Shown one piece after another: positions 34,893-44,767 of a stretch of 46,452 nucleotides of DNA (position 1 is its first letter; each line of letters opens with the position of its first letter). The notes under the pieces were generated by a model. It was not told the DNA's origin, made no database searches, and saw only the letters and a list, made by a program, of their open reading frames with translations. The stretch comes from an uncultured Erysipelotrichaceae bacterium (lineage in GTDB: Bacteria; Bacillota_I; Bacilli_A; RFN20; CAG-826). The position numbers and the translations under genes were made by a program. The DNA is taken from the NCBI GenBank assembly GCA_902803375.1, contig CADCPN010000043.1, positions 1 to 46,452 of the forward strand, read 5' to 3'.

Positions 34893-34989
34893 AAACGGTT
34901 ATCGGGAGCGGGATCCGCTCCCTTTCTTTTTGCTGGAATGTGGATAAAAAACGATAACCGTTTTGCCGTATTTAAGGCGAAACGGTATC
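34893..34989 (+). promoter_or_regulatory. terminator plus mutually exclusive pairing arms between plsC and ABC locus
   Basis: Arm 1 AAACGGTTATCG (34893-34904) is exactly complementary to arm 2 CGATAACCGTTT (34952-34963). Arm 2 can instead pair with arm 3, GGCGAAACGGTATC (34976-34989), around a short AT-rich loop. Between arms 1 and 2 lies a terminator, GGGAGCGG-GAT-CCGCTCCC followed by TTTCTTTTT (34904-34931), which ends the plsC message. The rest of the gap to 35202 shows no gene. The arrangement resembles a switch but could be a decayed repeat. Confidence 0.5.
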
Positions 34990-35202
34990 ACATTTCATCC
35001 TTATTGGTTCTGCGGAAATCTGCTGGAAAGGTTCTATCCAAGAAAGGCAGCGAATGTGAATGCTTCGCTAACGTAGAAATAACAATAGGCAGCCAACAGT
35101 ACTTTTCTATGAAAAGTGGAGCGTAAATGGTTTGAAAAAGAAGCGGTAGGGCCGATAATCCTATTGCCTTTAAAAAAGGCAGAGATGAAAGGGGAAATTT
35201 TC

Positions 35203-38028
35203 ATGCTCAGACTAGACAAGATTGTTAAAACATACAAAACAGCGGATATGGAGGTTAGGGCTCTTAAGGGAGTCTCTTTGTCCTTCCGCAAAAACGAGTT
35301 CGTCTCCATCCTCGGACCTTCGGGATGCGGCAAGACAACGATGCTTAACGTCATCGGCGGCCTCGACCACTATGATGAAGGCGACCTTTATATCCTTGGC
35401 CACAGCACCAAGAAGTTTTCTGACCGCGATTGGGACGTTTACCGTAACCACCGCATTGGTTTCGTTTTCCAATCCTACAATCTCATTCCCCAATCCAACA
35501 TCCAGCAGAACGTTGAGCTTGGCTTAACCATCTCTGGTCTCAATAAAGCGGAGCGCGAGGCGAAAGCTCGCGCCGCCTTGGACAAAGTCGGCCTATCCGG
35601 CATGTACAAGAAGCGTCCGAATCAACTTTCTGGCGGCCAGTGCCAGCGTGTTGCCATCGCCCGCGCCATCGTTAACAACCCAGACATCATTCTTGCTGAT
35701 GAACCGACCGGTGCCCTTGACTCCGTGACCTCCGTTCAGGTTATGGATATCCTCAAGGAAATTGCCCGGGACCGCCTCGTCATCATGGTTACCCATAACC
35801 CTGAGCTCGCGGAAAAATATTCGACCCGTATCATCAAACTCCTAGATGGTAATGTCGTGGATGACTCTATGCCTTATGATGAAGAAGAGGAGAAGGCAGA
35901 GTTTGGAGCCGCTGCCGCATCCACGAAATCCAACCTCTCCAAAGATGCAGCTGAGGAAAAGGCCAAGATGAGCTGGGCCACAGCCTTCGCCCTTTCTGGC
36001 CGTAACCTCTGGGCGAAGCATAAGCGTACGGCAATGATCGTCGTTGCCTCCTCCATTGGCATCGTCGGCGTCTCCGCGGTTTTAGGCGTCTCCACAGGCG
36101 TCACCAACTACATCGCCTCCATGCAGGACGATATGCTTTCCGGCAACCCCGTTAAGGTTTCTAAGAGCTCCTTGGACCTCTCTTCCTTGATGAGCCTTTC
36201 CTCTGCCTCTACCCCCACCAAGGCCTCTGCTGTGGTGAATGCCTCCACCAAGCCTGGCTATATCGATGTCAACTCCATCGTTAAGCAGCTCGTGGATGCC
36301 ACCGATGGCTTAGGCTCTTCCCTCACCCAGAATGATATCAGCTCTGACTACGTCCATTTCGTGGACGACATGCCTAGAGAATACTATGCCGCCATCTCCA
36401 AGGATTACGGGCTAGATGTCCTCAATAACATCTACACCACCGACAAGCTTCTCAGCGCTGATGGAAGCGAAAGGGAGGTAGACGTGTCTGTGGCTTCCCT
36501 AGTTTCCTATGCGGTCGCCATCATCTCTCAGACCGAATATTCCACCTTCGCCTCTCAGATCCCGAGTTTCACCAATGTCGTCATGCAGTCGCTAGATGAC
36601 ACCAACTACATCGCCAATCAGTACGAGACTCTCGCTGGCAAAATCGCAACCGAGCCTGATGAGATGATGATCGTCCTCGACCACAATAGGAAAGTCTCCG
36701 ACTTCCTTCTCACCATGCTTGGCTATTATTCCCAAGCTGACCTCATGAACTCCGTCTATGCCAATGGCTATGACGATGATGACCCGGTCAAACAGGCTCA
36801 TTTCGATAAGGATAGATATGATGAGATGCAGTCCATCTCCCTCGATTCCCTTCTAGGCAAGACCTTCCATTACTACGTTAACGACACCATCTATTCCCCA
36901 ACCAGCAAGACCTATTCCTATAAGGACCCCAAGACGAAGGAAGACAAGACCGTCACCTACGATACCTTCGACTATGAGCATTCCCGCGATGCTTCCTGGA
37001 ACGATGAATCCCATTTGGAAATGAAGGTCGTCGGCGTCATCGCCCCGAAAGCGGATGTCAACTATGGCTGCCTTGAAACCGGCCTATATTACACCCCTGC
37101 CTTCTCCAGGAAGTTCATCGAAGACAACAAGAACAGCAAGCTCGCCAGCTATGTGAAATCTAGCGGCGGCAGCGTTACCAACACCGTTTCCTCCACCGCG
37201 ACCAGTACCTCCGAGATGGGCGTGACCTATTCCTATGACTACTGGTATTGGGATACCAAGAGAGTCACCTCCTCTCCCTCTATGGCAACCATGACCGCTC
37301 CGGTTGGCAAAAGCACAATTGACCTTACCAGCGCCATGACCGCCTTCCTTGGCATGTCTGGCGAATCCAGCGGAAATAGCGGAACCTCCCTCACCGCGAC
37401 GATGTCCACCTCTAGCGTCGGCGCATCCACCCTCCCCGACAGCATCTCTTTCTTCCCCAACACCTTCGACACCAAATTCCAGGTTACCGACTACCTCGAT
37501 AAGTGGAACGCGGAAGGCGATATCGTCTTAAGCAATGGCGACCTCATCAAGAAGGCTGACCGCGCCGAAATCAAATACACGGATAACCTGCAAGTCATCA
37601 TCTCGATGATTAATCAGATCATCCAGATCGTCACGATCGCGCTCGTGGCCTTCACCTCCCTCTCCCTTGTCGTCTCCACCGTCATGATCGGCATCATCAC
37701 TTATGTCTCCGTCATGGAGCGCGTTAAGGAGATCGGCGTCATCCGTTCTTTGGGCGGACGCAAGAAAGACGTGTCTCACCTATTCAATGCCGAGACCTTC
37801 ATCATCGGCTCCTTAAGCGGATTATTCGGCATCGTGGTCACCTATGTGATTGAGGTCATCCTCAACCTCGCCCTAAAGATTAACTTCGGCGTGACCATCA
37901 TGGCTTTGTCTCCCGCCCATGCCGGCATCATCATCCTCATCGCGGTATTGCTGACGATGTTCGCTGGCCTTCTCCCCTCTGCCGCGGCAGCGAGAGAAGA
38001 CCCGGTCGTCGCTCTCCGTACCGAGTAA
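35203..38028 (+). CDS. ABC transporter, fused ATPase and FtsX-type permease
   Basis: A 941-residue single-chain exporter half of the MacB type. The ATPase domain (residues about 1-230) has Walker [10 protein letters not shown] (38-46), signature [14 protein letters not shown] and Walker [13 protein letters not shown] first membrane helix follows at about residues 275-300 ([19 protein letters not shown]). Then comes a very large outer domain of about 500 residues, rich in Ser/Thr/Asp, and a C-terminal FtsX permease with three helices ([17 protein letters not shown] onward) ending [14 protein letters not shown] set the start at 35203 after AAAGGGG; a longer frame opens at 35116. Likely roles are export of peptides or lipoproteins, or mechanical coupling to cell-wall enzymes. 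It precedes a second ATPase/permease pair. Confidence 0.88.
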   Translation: MLRLDKIVKTYKTADMEVRALKGVSLSFRKNEFVSILGPSGCGKTTMLNVIGGLDHYDEGDLYILGHSTKKFSDRDWDVYRNHRIGFVFQSYNLIPQSNIQQNVELGLTISGLNKAEREAKARAALDKVGLSGMYKKRPNQLSGGQCQRVAIARAIVNNPDIILADEPTGALDSVTSVQVMDILKEIARDRLVIMVTHNPELAEKYSTRIIKLLDGNVVDDSMPYDEEEEKAEFGAAAASTKSNLSKDAAEEKAKMSWATAFALSGRNLWAKHKRTAMIVVASSIGIVGVSAVLGVSTGVTNYIASMQDDMLSGNPVKVSKSSLDLSSLMSLSSASTPTKASAVVNASTKPGYIDVNSIVKQLVDATDGLGSSLTQNDISSDYVHFVDDMPREYYAAISKDYGLDVLNNIYTTDKLLSADGSEREVDVSVASLVSYAVAIISQTEYSTFASQIPSFTNVVMQSLDDTNYIANQYETLAGKIATEPDEMMIVLDHNRKVSDFLLTMLGYYSQADLMNSVYANGYDDDDPVKQAHFDKDRYDEMQSISLDSLLGKTFHYYVNDTIYSPTSKTYSYKDPKTKEDKTVTYDTFDYEHSRDASWNDESHLEMKVVGVIAPKADVNYGCLETGLYYTPAFSRKFIEDNKNSKLASYVKSSGGSVTNTVSSTATSTSEMGVTYSYDYWYWDTKRVTSSPSMATMTAPVGKSTIDLTSAMTAFLGMSGESSGNSGTSLTATMSTSSVGASTLPDSISFFPNTFDTKFQVTDYLDKWNAEGDIVLSNGDLIKKADRAEIKYTDNLQVIISMINQIIQIVTIALVAFTSLSLVVSTVMIGIITYVSVMERVKEIGVIRSLGGRKKDVSHLFNAETFIIGSLSGLFGIVVTYVIEVILNLALKINFGVTIMALSPAHAGIIILIAVLLTMFAGLLPSAAAAREDPVVALRTE

Positions 38029-38105
38029 GGGGGAAACAACAAAACTCTAAAGATGGGGGACTTAGTTGGTTCCCTTTTCTTAATAAGTGAGATAATGGCA
38101 CCACT

Positions 38106-38810
38106 ATGGCAAGAATCAAAGTTAGGCACCTAACCAAAATCTATAACGAGGGACAGCAAAACGAAGTCCGCGCCCTTGATGACGTAAGCTTCACCCTAGA
38201 AGAGGGCGAGTTTGTCGTCATCCTTGGCCCTTCAGGGGCAGGCAAAAGCACGTTGCTCAATATCCTTGGCGGCATGGATAGCGCCAGCAGTGGCAGCTAT
38301 CTTGTGAACGAGAAGGATGTCGCTAAGTTCAAGGAGAAGGAGCTTTCCAAATTCAGGCGAGAGGACGTCGGCTTCCTCTTCCAGTTCTATAACCTCATGC
38401 CCAACCTATCTTGCCTAGAAAACGTTGAGATCGCCGCTAGCTTAGTCGAGCAGCCTTTTGATGCCGCATCCGTATTAAAGGATGTCGGCCTTGAGAAGAG
38501 GCTAAGCAACTTCCCGAGCGCTCTTTCTGGCGGCGAGCAGCAGCGTACCGCGATTGCTCGCGCTATCGTGAAGAACCCCAAGCTCCTGCTTTGCGATGAG
38601 CCGACCGGCGCCCTAGATTCCAAAACTGGGGCGGCCGTGCTTTCGTTATTGCTCCGCGTTGCCAAAGCCTATAAAAAGACCGTCATCATGGTTACCCATA
38701 ACGCCAAGATCGCGGATGTGGCGGAACATCTTCTTCGCATTGCCGATGGCAAGCTTGTTGCCGATACCAAAAACGAACACCCCTTGCCTGTTGAGGAGAT
38801 TTCCTGGTGA
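38106..38810 (+). CDS. ABC transporter ATP-binding protein (LolD/MacB-type)
   Basis: A 234-residue cytosolic ATPase. Walker A GPSGAGKST is near residue 40, the Q-loop is in GFLFQFYNLMPNLS, the signature is LSGGEQQRTAIARAI, Walker B is [12 protein letters not shown] and the H-loop is MVTHN. It pairs with the FtsX permease whose GTG start overlaps its TGA. A GATAAT nine bases before the ATG could give a separate leaderless start of transcription. Otherwise the 77-bp gap from the upstream ABC gene allows co-transcription. Confidence 0.92.
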   Translation: MARIKVRHLTKIYNEGQQNEVRALDDVSFTLEEGEFVVILGPSGAGKSTLLNILGGMDSASSGSYLVNEKDVAKFKEKELSKFRREDVGFLFQFYNLMPNLSCLENVEIAASLVEQPFDAASVLKDVGLEKRLSNFPSALSGGEQQRTAIARAIVKNPKLLLCDEPTGALDSKTGAAVLSLLLRVAKAYKKTVIMVTHNAKIADVAEHLLRIADGKLVADTKNEHPLPVEEISW

Positions 38811-41410
38811 AGAGAAGCTCTGCCTCCATATTGTTTAAGCAGGGCTGCCGCGAAGTTGCTTCCTTGTGGAAACAATTCCTTTCCGTCATAGCGATTGGCG
38901 CGATTGCCGTGACGCTTTTCGTTGGCCTCCAAGCCAATGCGAGCAGCTTAGCAAAGCGCGTGGATGCGATGTATGCGCAGGGCAACCTCGCCGATATCTA
39001 CACGACTGTTAACCCGATTAAAGGCAATCAAGGAGATAAGACTGAGATTGCCAGTATCGTCGGGGGTGATGGCGTTGTGGAGAGCAGATTCTATAGCTAC
39101 GCCTCGCTTAACGCCCATTCTAACTTCGCGGGTATTTCCTCTACCTTCCCAACTATCTCCAAACCCAGTCAGATTGTGGAGAAAGATGCACTGCATTCCG
39201 ATGATAACTTCTTCGTCGTCGATGAGATCTTGGTCTCTTCCAAAAAGAAAGATGATAAAAGCAAAGCCATTAGGCTAGGAGAAGAAGCGGAAGCCTCCTT
39301 TGACCTCTCCCCTTATCTAGAGGAAGGCCTATTCAGCGATGAGAATCTAAAGAAATATAAGGTTAAGGATTATCTTCTTCCAGGCGTAAGCCTAGAAGAT
39401 ACTCCGATCAAGACGGGAAAGATCGTTATCAAGGCTAACGTCACCGCGGTTATGAAGCACCCAGAGAACATCACTCGCGCCTCTTATACCCCGTCTTTGT
39501 TCTTGCTTTCCTCTAACTTATTTAGAGATGGCTTAGACGCCTACCTAAAATCCTTCTTTCAGGAGGATGGCTTAGATCTATTCTATGCCGCCTTACAGGT
39601 ATCTCCGCTAGGCTGGAACCACGCGAAAGCAGAAAGATTCCCAGTCCCTAACCAGTTCTTAACTAAGTTATATGACTCTTCCAAGACATCTTCCGTTGTA
39701 GAGAGGATTGACGAATATTTTGACAAAAAGAGCGAAGATAGTTCTAACCTGATTTCCAATGTGGAGAAATCCAAGATGTCCTTTGCCGTCACCATGAGTA
39801 ATGACGTATTGCAGGCTCAGCAGCTTTGCTATGTGTTCCCGTTTGTATTCTTCGCGGTTGCCATTCTTGTCATTTTAACAACGATGTCACAGCTTATTCT
39901 CAAAGAGAGGATCCAGATCGGAACCCTTAAGGCGATGGGTTTCTCTAGACGCGAGATCCAGGGCTATTACGTAGCCCTAACCATGGGGGTGGCTTTCATT
40001 GGGACTCTTATCGGAGAGGTCCTAGGACCCCTCATCATCCCCTCCATTATGGACGCGAAGTACACTCTTTTGTATAACCTGCCAAAAGCAGGCTTTGCTT
40101 TCCCGGGGTATGCTGGGTTGATTACCGCGGTTTTCTTTCTGGGTGTAGCAGGGCTAGTAAGCTTCCTAGTCTGCCGCAAAGAGACTTCCTTAAAGCCTGC
40201 AGAATCCATGCGTTCTGCCATGGTTAACCTCAAGCTAAAACCTCGCAAAACTAAAACATCTAATAAAAACTGCTACGTTTTAAGCATGAAAATGGCCTTC
40301 CGCAACATTTTTGTGAATCCGGTGAAATCCCTGATGGTCATCTTCGGCGTTATGGGCTGCACCGCCTTGCTTTGCTGCGGCTATGGAATCGAGGATACGA
40401 TGAACAAGGGCATCAATACCGATCCTTATATTTCTTCTCCCGCCTCCTTGACGCTCACCCTCTCTGCCGAGATCAAGCAAAGCAAGCTTCAAGGCGACTT
40501 GCAGACGACTTTCCCTAATGGCGAGATCGATGCCTATCAGGGCTTTTCTCGATCTAGCAGCGACATATCTTTTGGAACCAATACCTATACCTCCTACTAC
40601 GAGGTCATCGGTACCTATAATCACTTAAATTCCAACAAGGAAGAAGTTGTCAATTTTACCTATCCATTCCCTCACGATAAGCTTCTATTGACCAAGAAGG
40701 TCGCCACTAGGATTTCCGCTAAAGTCGGCGATGAAATCTCCTTTACGATCGGTAGTCGAATCGTGAAAGGCGAAGTGGCTATCATTGACGATATCTTCTA
40801 TAGCAATGGCGTCTTCATTTACTCTGACTCCCCGCTTCTAGGGAATAACCCTATAACCTCTTTCTCTTCCTATTGGGTTAACGCCAAAGAAGGAACTGAC
40901 TTGCAGGCTATCAAGAAAGGCGTTTTAGACAGCGAATCCCTCTCTTATGTCGGCTCTGCGGATACGGGTGCTGATTGGAAGGCCAGGATGAAAGACCTCA
41001 TGTCCTCCATTGAGGTCATGACCAATGCGGTCAAGGTTTTCGCCATCCTTTTGGCGCTGGTCGTTTTGTATAACCTAGGCCTATTGAACTTCAAGGAACG
41101 CATCCGTGACATCGCGACCATGAAGGTATTGGGATTTAACCGTTTTGAGATCGCCTCGAGCTTGCTTTGGGAGACGATGACCTTAACCGCGGTTGGAGTC
41201 GCCTTCGGCTTAGCTTTGGGATTCCCTTTTATGTTCTTGGTTATGTATATCAACCAGGTTGAGCTCGTCTCCTATCTATATAACGTGGCATTCCTTAGCT
41301 ACCTTTATTCCTTCTTGCTAACCTTCGTCGTCGCCTTCTTGGTGAACCTCTATCTCTCGCTAAAAAGCAATAAGGTAAAAATGGTCGAATCCCTCAAGTC
41401 TGTGGAATAA
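38807..41410 (+). CDS. ABC transporter permease with two FtsX domains
   Basis: An 867-residue membrane protein starting at GTG 38807, overlapping the ATPase stop by 4 bp (GTGA). The layout is typical of large FtsX permeases. A first helix (residues about 20-40) is followed by an outer domain (about 45-330) and three helices (CYVFPFVFFAVAILVILTTM onward). A repeated unit follows: a helix near 500 (SLMVIFGVMGCTALLCCGY), a second outer domain, and three helices near 740-860. KAMGFSRREIQGYY and KVLGFNRFEIASSL are the paired FtsX coupling segments. It forms an exporter with the preceding ATPase. Substrate is unknown; peptide or lipoprotein export is an inference. Confidence 0.9.
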   Translation: MKRSSASILFKQGCREVASLWKQFLSVIAIGAIAVTLFVGLQANASSLAKRVDAMYAQGNLADIYTTVNPIKGNQGDKTEIASIVGGDGVVESRFYSYASLNAHSNFAGISSTFPTISKPSQIVEKDALHSDDNFFVVDEILVSSKKKDDKSKAIRLGEEAEASFDLSPYLEEGLFSDENLKKYKVKDYLLPGVSLEDTPIKTGKIVIKANVTAVMKHPENITRASYTPSLFLLSSNLFRDGLDAYLKSFFQEDGLDLFYAALQVSPLGWNHAKAERFPVPNQFLTKLYDSSKTSSVVERIDEYFDKKSEDSSNLISNVEKSKMSFAVTMSNDVLQAQQLCYVFPFVFFAVAILVILTTMSQLILKERIQIGTLKAMGFSRREIQGYYVALTMGVAFIGTLIGEVLGPLIIPSIMDAKYTLLYNLPKAGFAFPGYAGLITAVFFLGVAGLVSFLVCRKETSLKPAESMRSAMVNLKLKPRKTKTSNKNCYVLSMKMAFRNIFVNPVKSLMVIFGVMGCTALLCCGYGIEDTMNKGINTDPYISSPASLTLTLSAEIKQSKLQGDLQTTFPNGEIDAYQGFSRSSSDISFGTNTYTSYYEVIGTYNHLNSNKEEVVNFTYPFPHDKLLLTKKVATRISAKVGDEISFTIGSRIVKGEVAIIDDIFYSNGVFIYSDSPLLGNNPITSFSSYWVNAKEGTDLQAIKKGVLDSESLSYVGSADTGADWKARMKDLMSSIEVMTNAVKVFAILLALVVLYNLGLLNFKERIRDIATMKVLGFNRFEIASSLLWETMTLTAVGVAFGLALGFPFMFLVMYINQVELVSYLYNVAFLSYLYSFLLTFVVAFLVNLYLSLKSNKVKMVESLKSVE

Positions 41411-41580
41411 AAGGACAATGATGCGCGCATTCGTTTTACCTATTGCCCCAATTGCGGAAAGAGATGGATTGAGAAAGAAATAAAGAAATCCTAGACGAGA
41501 GGCTAGTCCCTTATTGCAAGGGGCGCCATCGTCCCTTCTTTGAAGTCTGCCTCACCGCGATCATTCTTGGGGGTCTATAA
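41411..41580 (+). pseudogene. remnant of a Nudix hydrolase zinc-ribbon region
   Basis: Right after the permease stop, one frame reads RIRFTYCPNCGKRWIEKEI and ends at TAG 41492. The next frame over continues LDERLVPYCKGRHRPFFEV and stops at 41578-41580. Joined, this looks like the Cys-rich front of NudC-like or related Nudix hydrolases (F-C-P-x-C-G, then L-V-P-Y-C-x-x-C-x-R-P-F-F). There is a frameshift near 41490, the fourth Cys appears as Arg, and neither a start codon nor a Nudix box is present. It is a fragment, not a gene. Assignment rests on a short motif. Confidence 0.5.
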
Positions 41581-41589
41581 AGCAAACTC

Positions 41590-41634
41590 GACTACCGTTT
41601 CCAAGTAAATTTGGCGAAACGGTAGTCATTTTTC
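41590..41634 (+). terminator. terminator-like hairpin after ABC locus, related to the one before it
   Basis: GACTACCGTTT (41590-41600) and AAACGGTAGTC (41617-41627) pair perfectly, with inner CCAA/TTGG, and are followed by ATTTTTCTTT. It shares GGCGAAACGGTA (41613-41624) with the hairpin at 34976-34987 on the other side of the ABC locus. Confidence 0.65.
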
Positions 41635-41674
41635 TTTGCCTTCTTGCGCTTATAACCCCAGAAAAACCTCTTCC

Positions 41675-41683
41675 TGTTATAAT
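41675..41683 (+). promoter_or_regulatory. extended -10 promoter of M18 peptidase
   Basis: TGTTATAAT fits the extended -10 pattern TG-N-TATAAT. No -35 is apparent. AAAGG and ATG 41716 follow. Confidence 0.6.
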
Positions 41684-41715
41684 GTCCGCGCTTTAAAAGA
41701 AGAAAGGATATTCCT

Positions 41716-43014
41716 ATGAATACCGAAAACAAAATCATCGAACTGCTAAACGCTTCCCATTCTCCTTTCCACGCTATTAAGACGATGGAGAAAGAACTGA
41801 TTGAGAATGGCTATTCTAGACTAGACGAGAAGGGTGATTTCTTAATGAAGGAAGGTGGCAAATACTATGTCGTCAGAAACATGTCTTCCCTCATCGCTTT
41901 CCGCCTTCCGAAGAAGGTGGAAAACCTCTCCTTCAACATCTCCGCCTCCCATAGCGATTCCCCTTCCTTCAAGGTTAAGCCCAATCCCATCTATAGAAGC
42001 AACGGCATCACCATGCTCAATGTTGAGCCCTATGGCGGCATGATCATGTCCTCTTGGATGGACCGCCCGCTTTCCTTTGCCGGTCGCGTCACTGTGCTCG
42101 ATAAAGAAGGCAAGCTCTCCAACCGCCTTCTTGATATCGATGAAGACCTCCTAGTGATGGTAAACGTCTGCATCCACTTTAACCGTGAGGTCAATCGCGG
42201 CTATGCCTGGAACCCCGCCGCCGACACCGTCCCGATGATGGGACAGCTAAGTGAAGACTTCGACTTCAAGAAGTTCCTCTTTGAAAGACTAGGGCTAGAA
42301 GAAGGCGAAGAAGTCGCCGGCTTCGACTTGTTCCTCTATAACAGAGAGTCTCCGAAGCTGCTTGGCCTCAACAAGGAATTCCTCGCCGCCCAAAGAATTG
42401 ATAACCTCACCTCTGCCTATACTTGCCTCCTTGGCCTAGAGGAAGCGGAAGAAAACGGCAACGTCGACGTCTTGGCCGTCTTCGATAACGAAGAGGTGGG
42501 CTCCCTCACCAAGCAAGGCGCTAACTCCACCTTCCTTAAGGATATCCTTACCCGCATCGCCTCTTTCTATAACTCCGATTATGAGAAAGCCATTGCCAAT
42601 AGCTTCCTTTTCTCCGTGGATAACGCTCATGCCAATCATCCGAACCACCCCGAATACTCCGATAGAACCACCCATTGCTTCCTCAATGGCGGCGTCGTCA
42701 TCAAGTACAACGCCAACCAGAAGTACACCAGCGATGGCTATAGCGCCTCTATTCTCAAAGCCTTCGCCAAGAAGGCTGGCATCAAAACCCAGGAGTTCAC
42801 CAATAGAAGCGACCTTCCCGGCGGATCCACCCTTGGCAACATCTCCAATTCCGAAGTCTCCCTCAATGCCGTCGATATCGGCATGCCGCAATTAGCCATG
42901 CACTCTTGCTACGAAGTCATGGGCAAAGATGATTTGCTTGCCATGAAGAATCTGCTTAAGGCCTTCTATGGCTCCACCCTCTCCTTCAATGAGGAAGGCG
43001 CCGTCATCCAATAA
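41716..43014 (+). CDS. M18-family aminopeptidase (aspartyl aminopeptidase-like)
   Basis: A 432-residue cytosolic metallo-aminopeptidase. The family landmarks are all present: SASHSDSPSFKVKP with the first zinc His, IDNLTSAYTCL with the bridging Asp, AVFDNEEVGSLTKQGA with the catalytic Glu pair, the VDNAHANHPNHPEY segment, and MHSCYEVMGKDD with the last His ligand near the C terminus. It releases N-terminal residues (often acidic) from peptides. Length is normal. It has its own extended -10 promoter and AAAGG site. It is not obviously linked to its neighbours. Confidence 0.93.
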   Translation: MNTENKIIELLNASHSPFHAIKTMEKELIENGYSRLDEKGDFLMKEGGKYYVVRNMSSLIAFRLPKKVENLSFNISASHSDSPSFKVKPNPIYRSNGITMLNVEPYGGMIMSSWMDRPLSFAGRVTVLDKEGKLSNRLLDIDEDLLVMVNVCIHFNREVNRGYAWNPAADTVPMMGQLSEDFDFKKFLFERLGLEEGEEVAGFDLFLYNRESPKLLGLNKEFLAAQRIDNLTSAYTCLLGLEEAEENGNVDVLAVFDNEEVGSLTKQGANSTFLKDILTRIASFYNSDYEKAIANSFLFSVDNAHANHPNHPEYSDRTTHCFLNGGVVIKYNANQKYTSDGYSASILKAFAKKAGIKTQEFTNRSDLPGGSTLGNISNSEVSLNAVDIGMPQLAMHSCYEVMGKDDLLAMKNLLKAFYGSTLSFNEEGAVIQ

Positions 43015-43066
43015 ATGCTTCCACAGGAGAATCGTTTCTTAGGCGGGCTCTCCTTTTCTTAACGAT

Positions 43067-43420
43067 ATGAATAACTACGAACCCAATACCTATTCGATGA
43101 ACCTTAATCCCGAGCCTTTCAAAGCGATCAAATATGGCAAGAAGGACATCGAGATGAGGCTTAACGATCCTAGGCGTAAGATAATCCGTCCTGGCGACAT
43201 CATTGAATTCGTAGAGACGAAGACCGGCGAATTGCTTTATTGCCGCGTTGTTGCCCTATATCCTTTCCCCTCTTTCGATGAGCTTTATGAGGCATTCGAA
43301 AAAGAAAGGCTTGGCTACGAGGTAAATGAAGAAGCCAAGCCTGAGGATATGATGCGTTATTATAGCGAGCAAGACATCGATAAATGGGGTGCCTTAGCCA
43401 TTGAAATCGAAAGGATATAA
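43067..43420 (+). CDS. ASCH-domain protein
   Basis: A 117-residue protein with the ASCH fold signature: LNPEPFKAIKYGKKDIEMRLNDPRRKIIRPGDIIEF, that is, the short N-terminal strand, G-x-K-x-x-E-x-R, and the R-x-G-D-x-I-x-F segment. Small ASCH proteins are thought to bind RNA or act on modified nucleosides (some are N4-acetylcytidine amidohydrolases). The activity here is not established. No ribosome site is clear before ATG 43067, which lies 52 bp after the M18 gene. Confidence 0.82.
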   Translation: MNNYEPNTYSMNLNPEPFKAIKYGKKDIEMRLNDPRRKIIRPGDIIEFVETKTGELLYCRVVALYPFPSFDELYEAFEKERLGYEVNEEAKPEDMMRYYSEQDIDKWGALAIEIERI

Positions 43421-43431
43421 GCACCTGAATC

Positions 43432-43468
43432 TTGTAACCTACATTTGCAATTATGTTGTAGGTTACAT
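43432..43468. repeat. 37-bp palindromic repeat, copy 1 (overlaps stop of HipA-like gene)
   Basis: It is identical over 37 bp to 44785-44821. Each copy has perfect 11-bp arms, TGTAACCTACA and TGTAGGTTACA, with a 13-base centre containing TTTGCAATT. This copy supplies the TAA stop of the HipA-like gene (minus strand) and extends past it. Confidence 0.9.
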
Positions 43469-44767
43469 CAAGAGCTTATTGTCTAATTGGAGATAGCCGT
43501 TCTCCAAGAACTGCCACAAAAAGTCTTCATCGACCTCAACGGGGCTTCGACTGATTATCTCGTCGAAGTCCTTTTTGCTTAACTGGGGCAAAGCAATGGA
43601 GACGTATATGCGTTTTGCTTCGTCGCTACTAGAAAGGAATTTTAGAAAAAGAGAGATCATTCCATCTTTTTTCCTATATGGGTCTTTTGGCATGCCACGG
43701 CTAAATAGCGCAAGGTTATTGTCGTAGTTTGGGGCAAGTGAAATGATTTTGCCGTTTCGCCTATTGCGGAGGAATCCCATATTTTCGCTGTGCCTATCTA
43801 CGTTATAGATAAGACAATCAAACCACATGAGAAGGAGATATTGCTTTGCTAACTCCGCGGAAAGACGATAGACGGCAGGGAAAACCGCCTCATAATCATC
43901 ATCTTCCCCCGTGAGGGAGCTCATCGGCTCAAGATTGGCATCCGCCGCAAAGTTATCGGTGAGGATGCAATCCCCTTCAATCCGGTACTCTGCGGTAGGG
44001 ATGCCCAGCTTTTTGGCAAGCTCGCTGCAGAACCATTCGGAGAATAGTTCCATAGGGCTTCCAGATTTGACCATCGTCCATCTGCCTTCGATGATTCTCC
44101 AACATTTCTCGAAGCTTCCCCTTTGCGTTAGCTCAGGGGTCGATAGAGGCTTCTTCGGCGCGAGAAGGCTATCTCCTCTTAAGGCAACATAGGCATAGGC
44201 GTCATTATTGAAACGGATGTCAGCGTATTTCAGTTTTGATTTGGCTGCTTTGAACCAGTAGTCATCCGTGATGGTCGCCGCGTGAGAGGCGAGGGCGGAA
44301 GATAGGTCGCTATGGTCTTTCAGACGGAGCGCGCGCTTCAAAAGCCGGGAATTGGTTCTATGGGAATCGATGGCCCTGTTTTCCAGCCATCCGCGAAGGT
44401 CATGCACCCTGCAAAGCAGCATTGGGGCTTTCTTCTCATCGATATATGTCATGACGCCATTAACGAAAGTGGCGACTGCCTCATCCCCTTCCATGACCGA
44501 TCCGGTCAATGACTGGGCGGTAAGGGAAGGCACGAGGAAAGAAGGTGCGGATCTATAGATAGAGGCAATCTTCTCCTCAATCTCTTTCCTCTTCGCGAGC
44601 TTTTCTCTTAATTCCTCAACTTGTCGGGATGGGATGTATTCGCTCTTTATCTTGCTCCCTTGCCGAGATTGCAGGTAAAAACGCTCTTTCCCATTGATTA
44701 CCTTTTTGGAGATATAGCCTTTGGGAAGCGAAGAAAGGAGTTGTTCTAAATCAAGGATGCTTTCCAT
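43463..44767 (-). CDS. HipA-like serine/threonine kinase
   Basis: A 434-residue protein. The C-terminal half carries the HipA kinase core: Lys in RWTMVKSGSP (residue 234), Glu pair in MELFSEWF (240-244), catalytic loop YNVDRHSENMGFLRN (321-335) and metal-binding NYDNN (347-351). HipA toxins phosphorylate tRNA synthetases or similar targets, and are normally encoded after a HipB antitoxin. No hipB-like gene lies on either side. The N-terminal 70 residues (GYISKKVINGKERFYLQ, then a charged helix) are a separate module shared with other Firmicutes proteins, of unknown role. A TATTAT six bases before the ATG and TTGCAA 18 bp further up suggest a leaderless message. The -35 lies inside the palindromic repeat copy 2. 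Exact 37-bp repeats flank the gene. Confidence 0.82.
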   Translation of the reverse strand: MESILDLEQLLSSLPKGYISKKVINGKERFYLQSRQGSKIKSEYIPSRQVEELREKLAKRKEIEEKIASIYRSAPSFLVPSLTAQSLTGSVMEGDEAVATFVNGVMTYIDEKKAPMLLCRVHDLRGWLENRAIDSHRTNSRLLKRALRLKDHSDLSSALASHAATITDDYWFKAAKSKLKYADIRFNNDAYAYVALRGDSLLAPKKPLSTPELTQRGSFEKCWRIIEGRWTMVKSGSPMELFSEWFCSELAKKLGIPTAEYRIEGDCILTDNFAADANLEPMSSLTGEDDDYEAVFPAVYRLSAELAKQYLLLMWFDCLIYNVDRHSENMGFLRNRRNGKIISLAPNYDNNLALFSRGMPKDPYRKKDGMISLFLKFLSSSDEAKRIYVSIALPQLSKKDFDEIISRSPVEVDEDFLWQFLENGYLQLDNKLLM

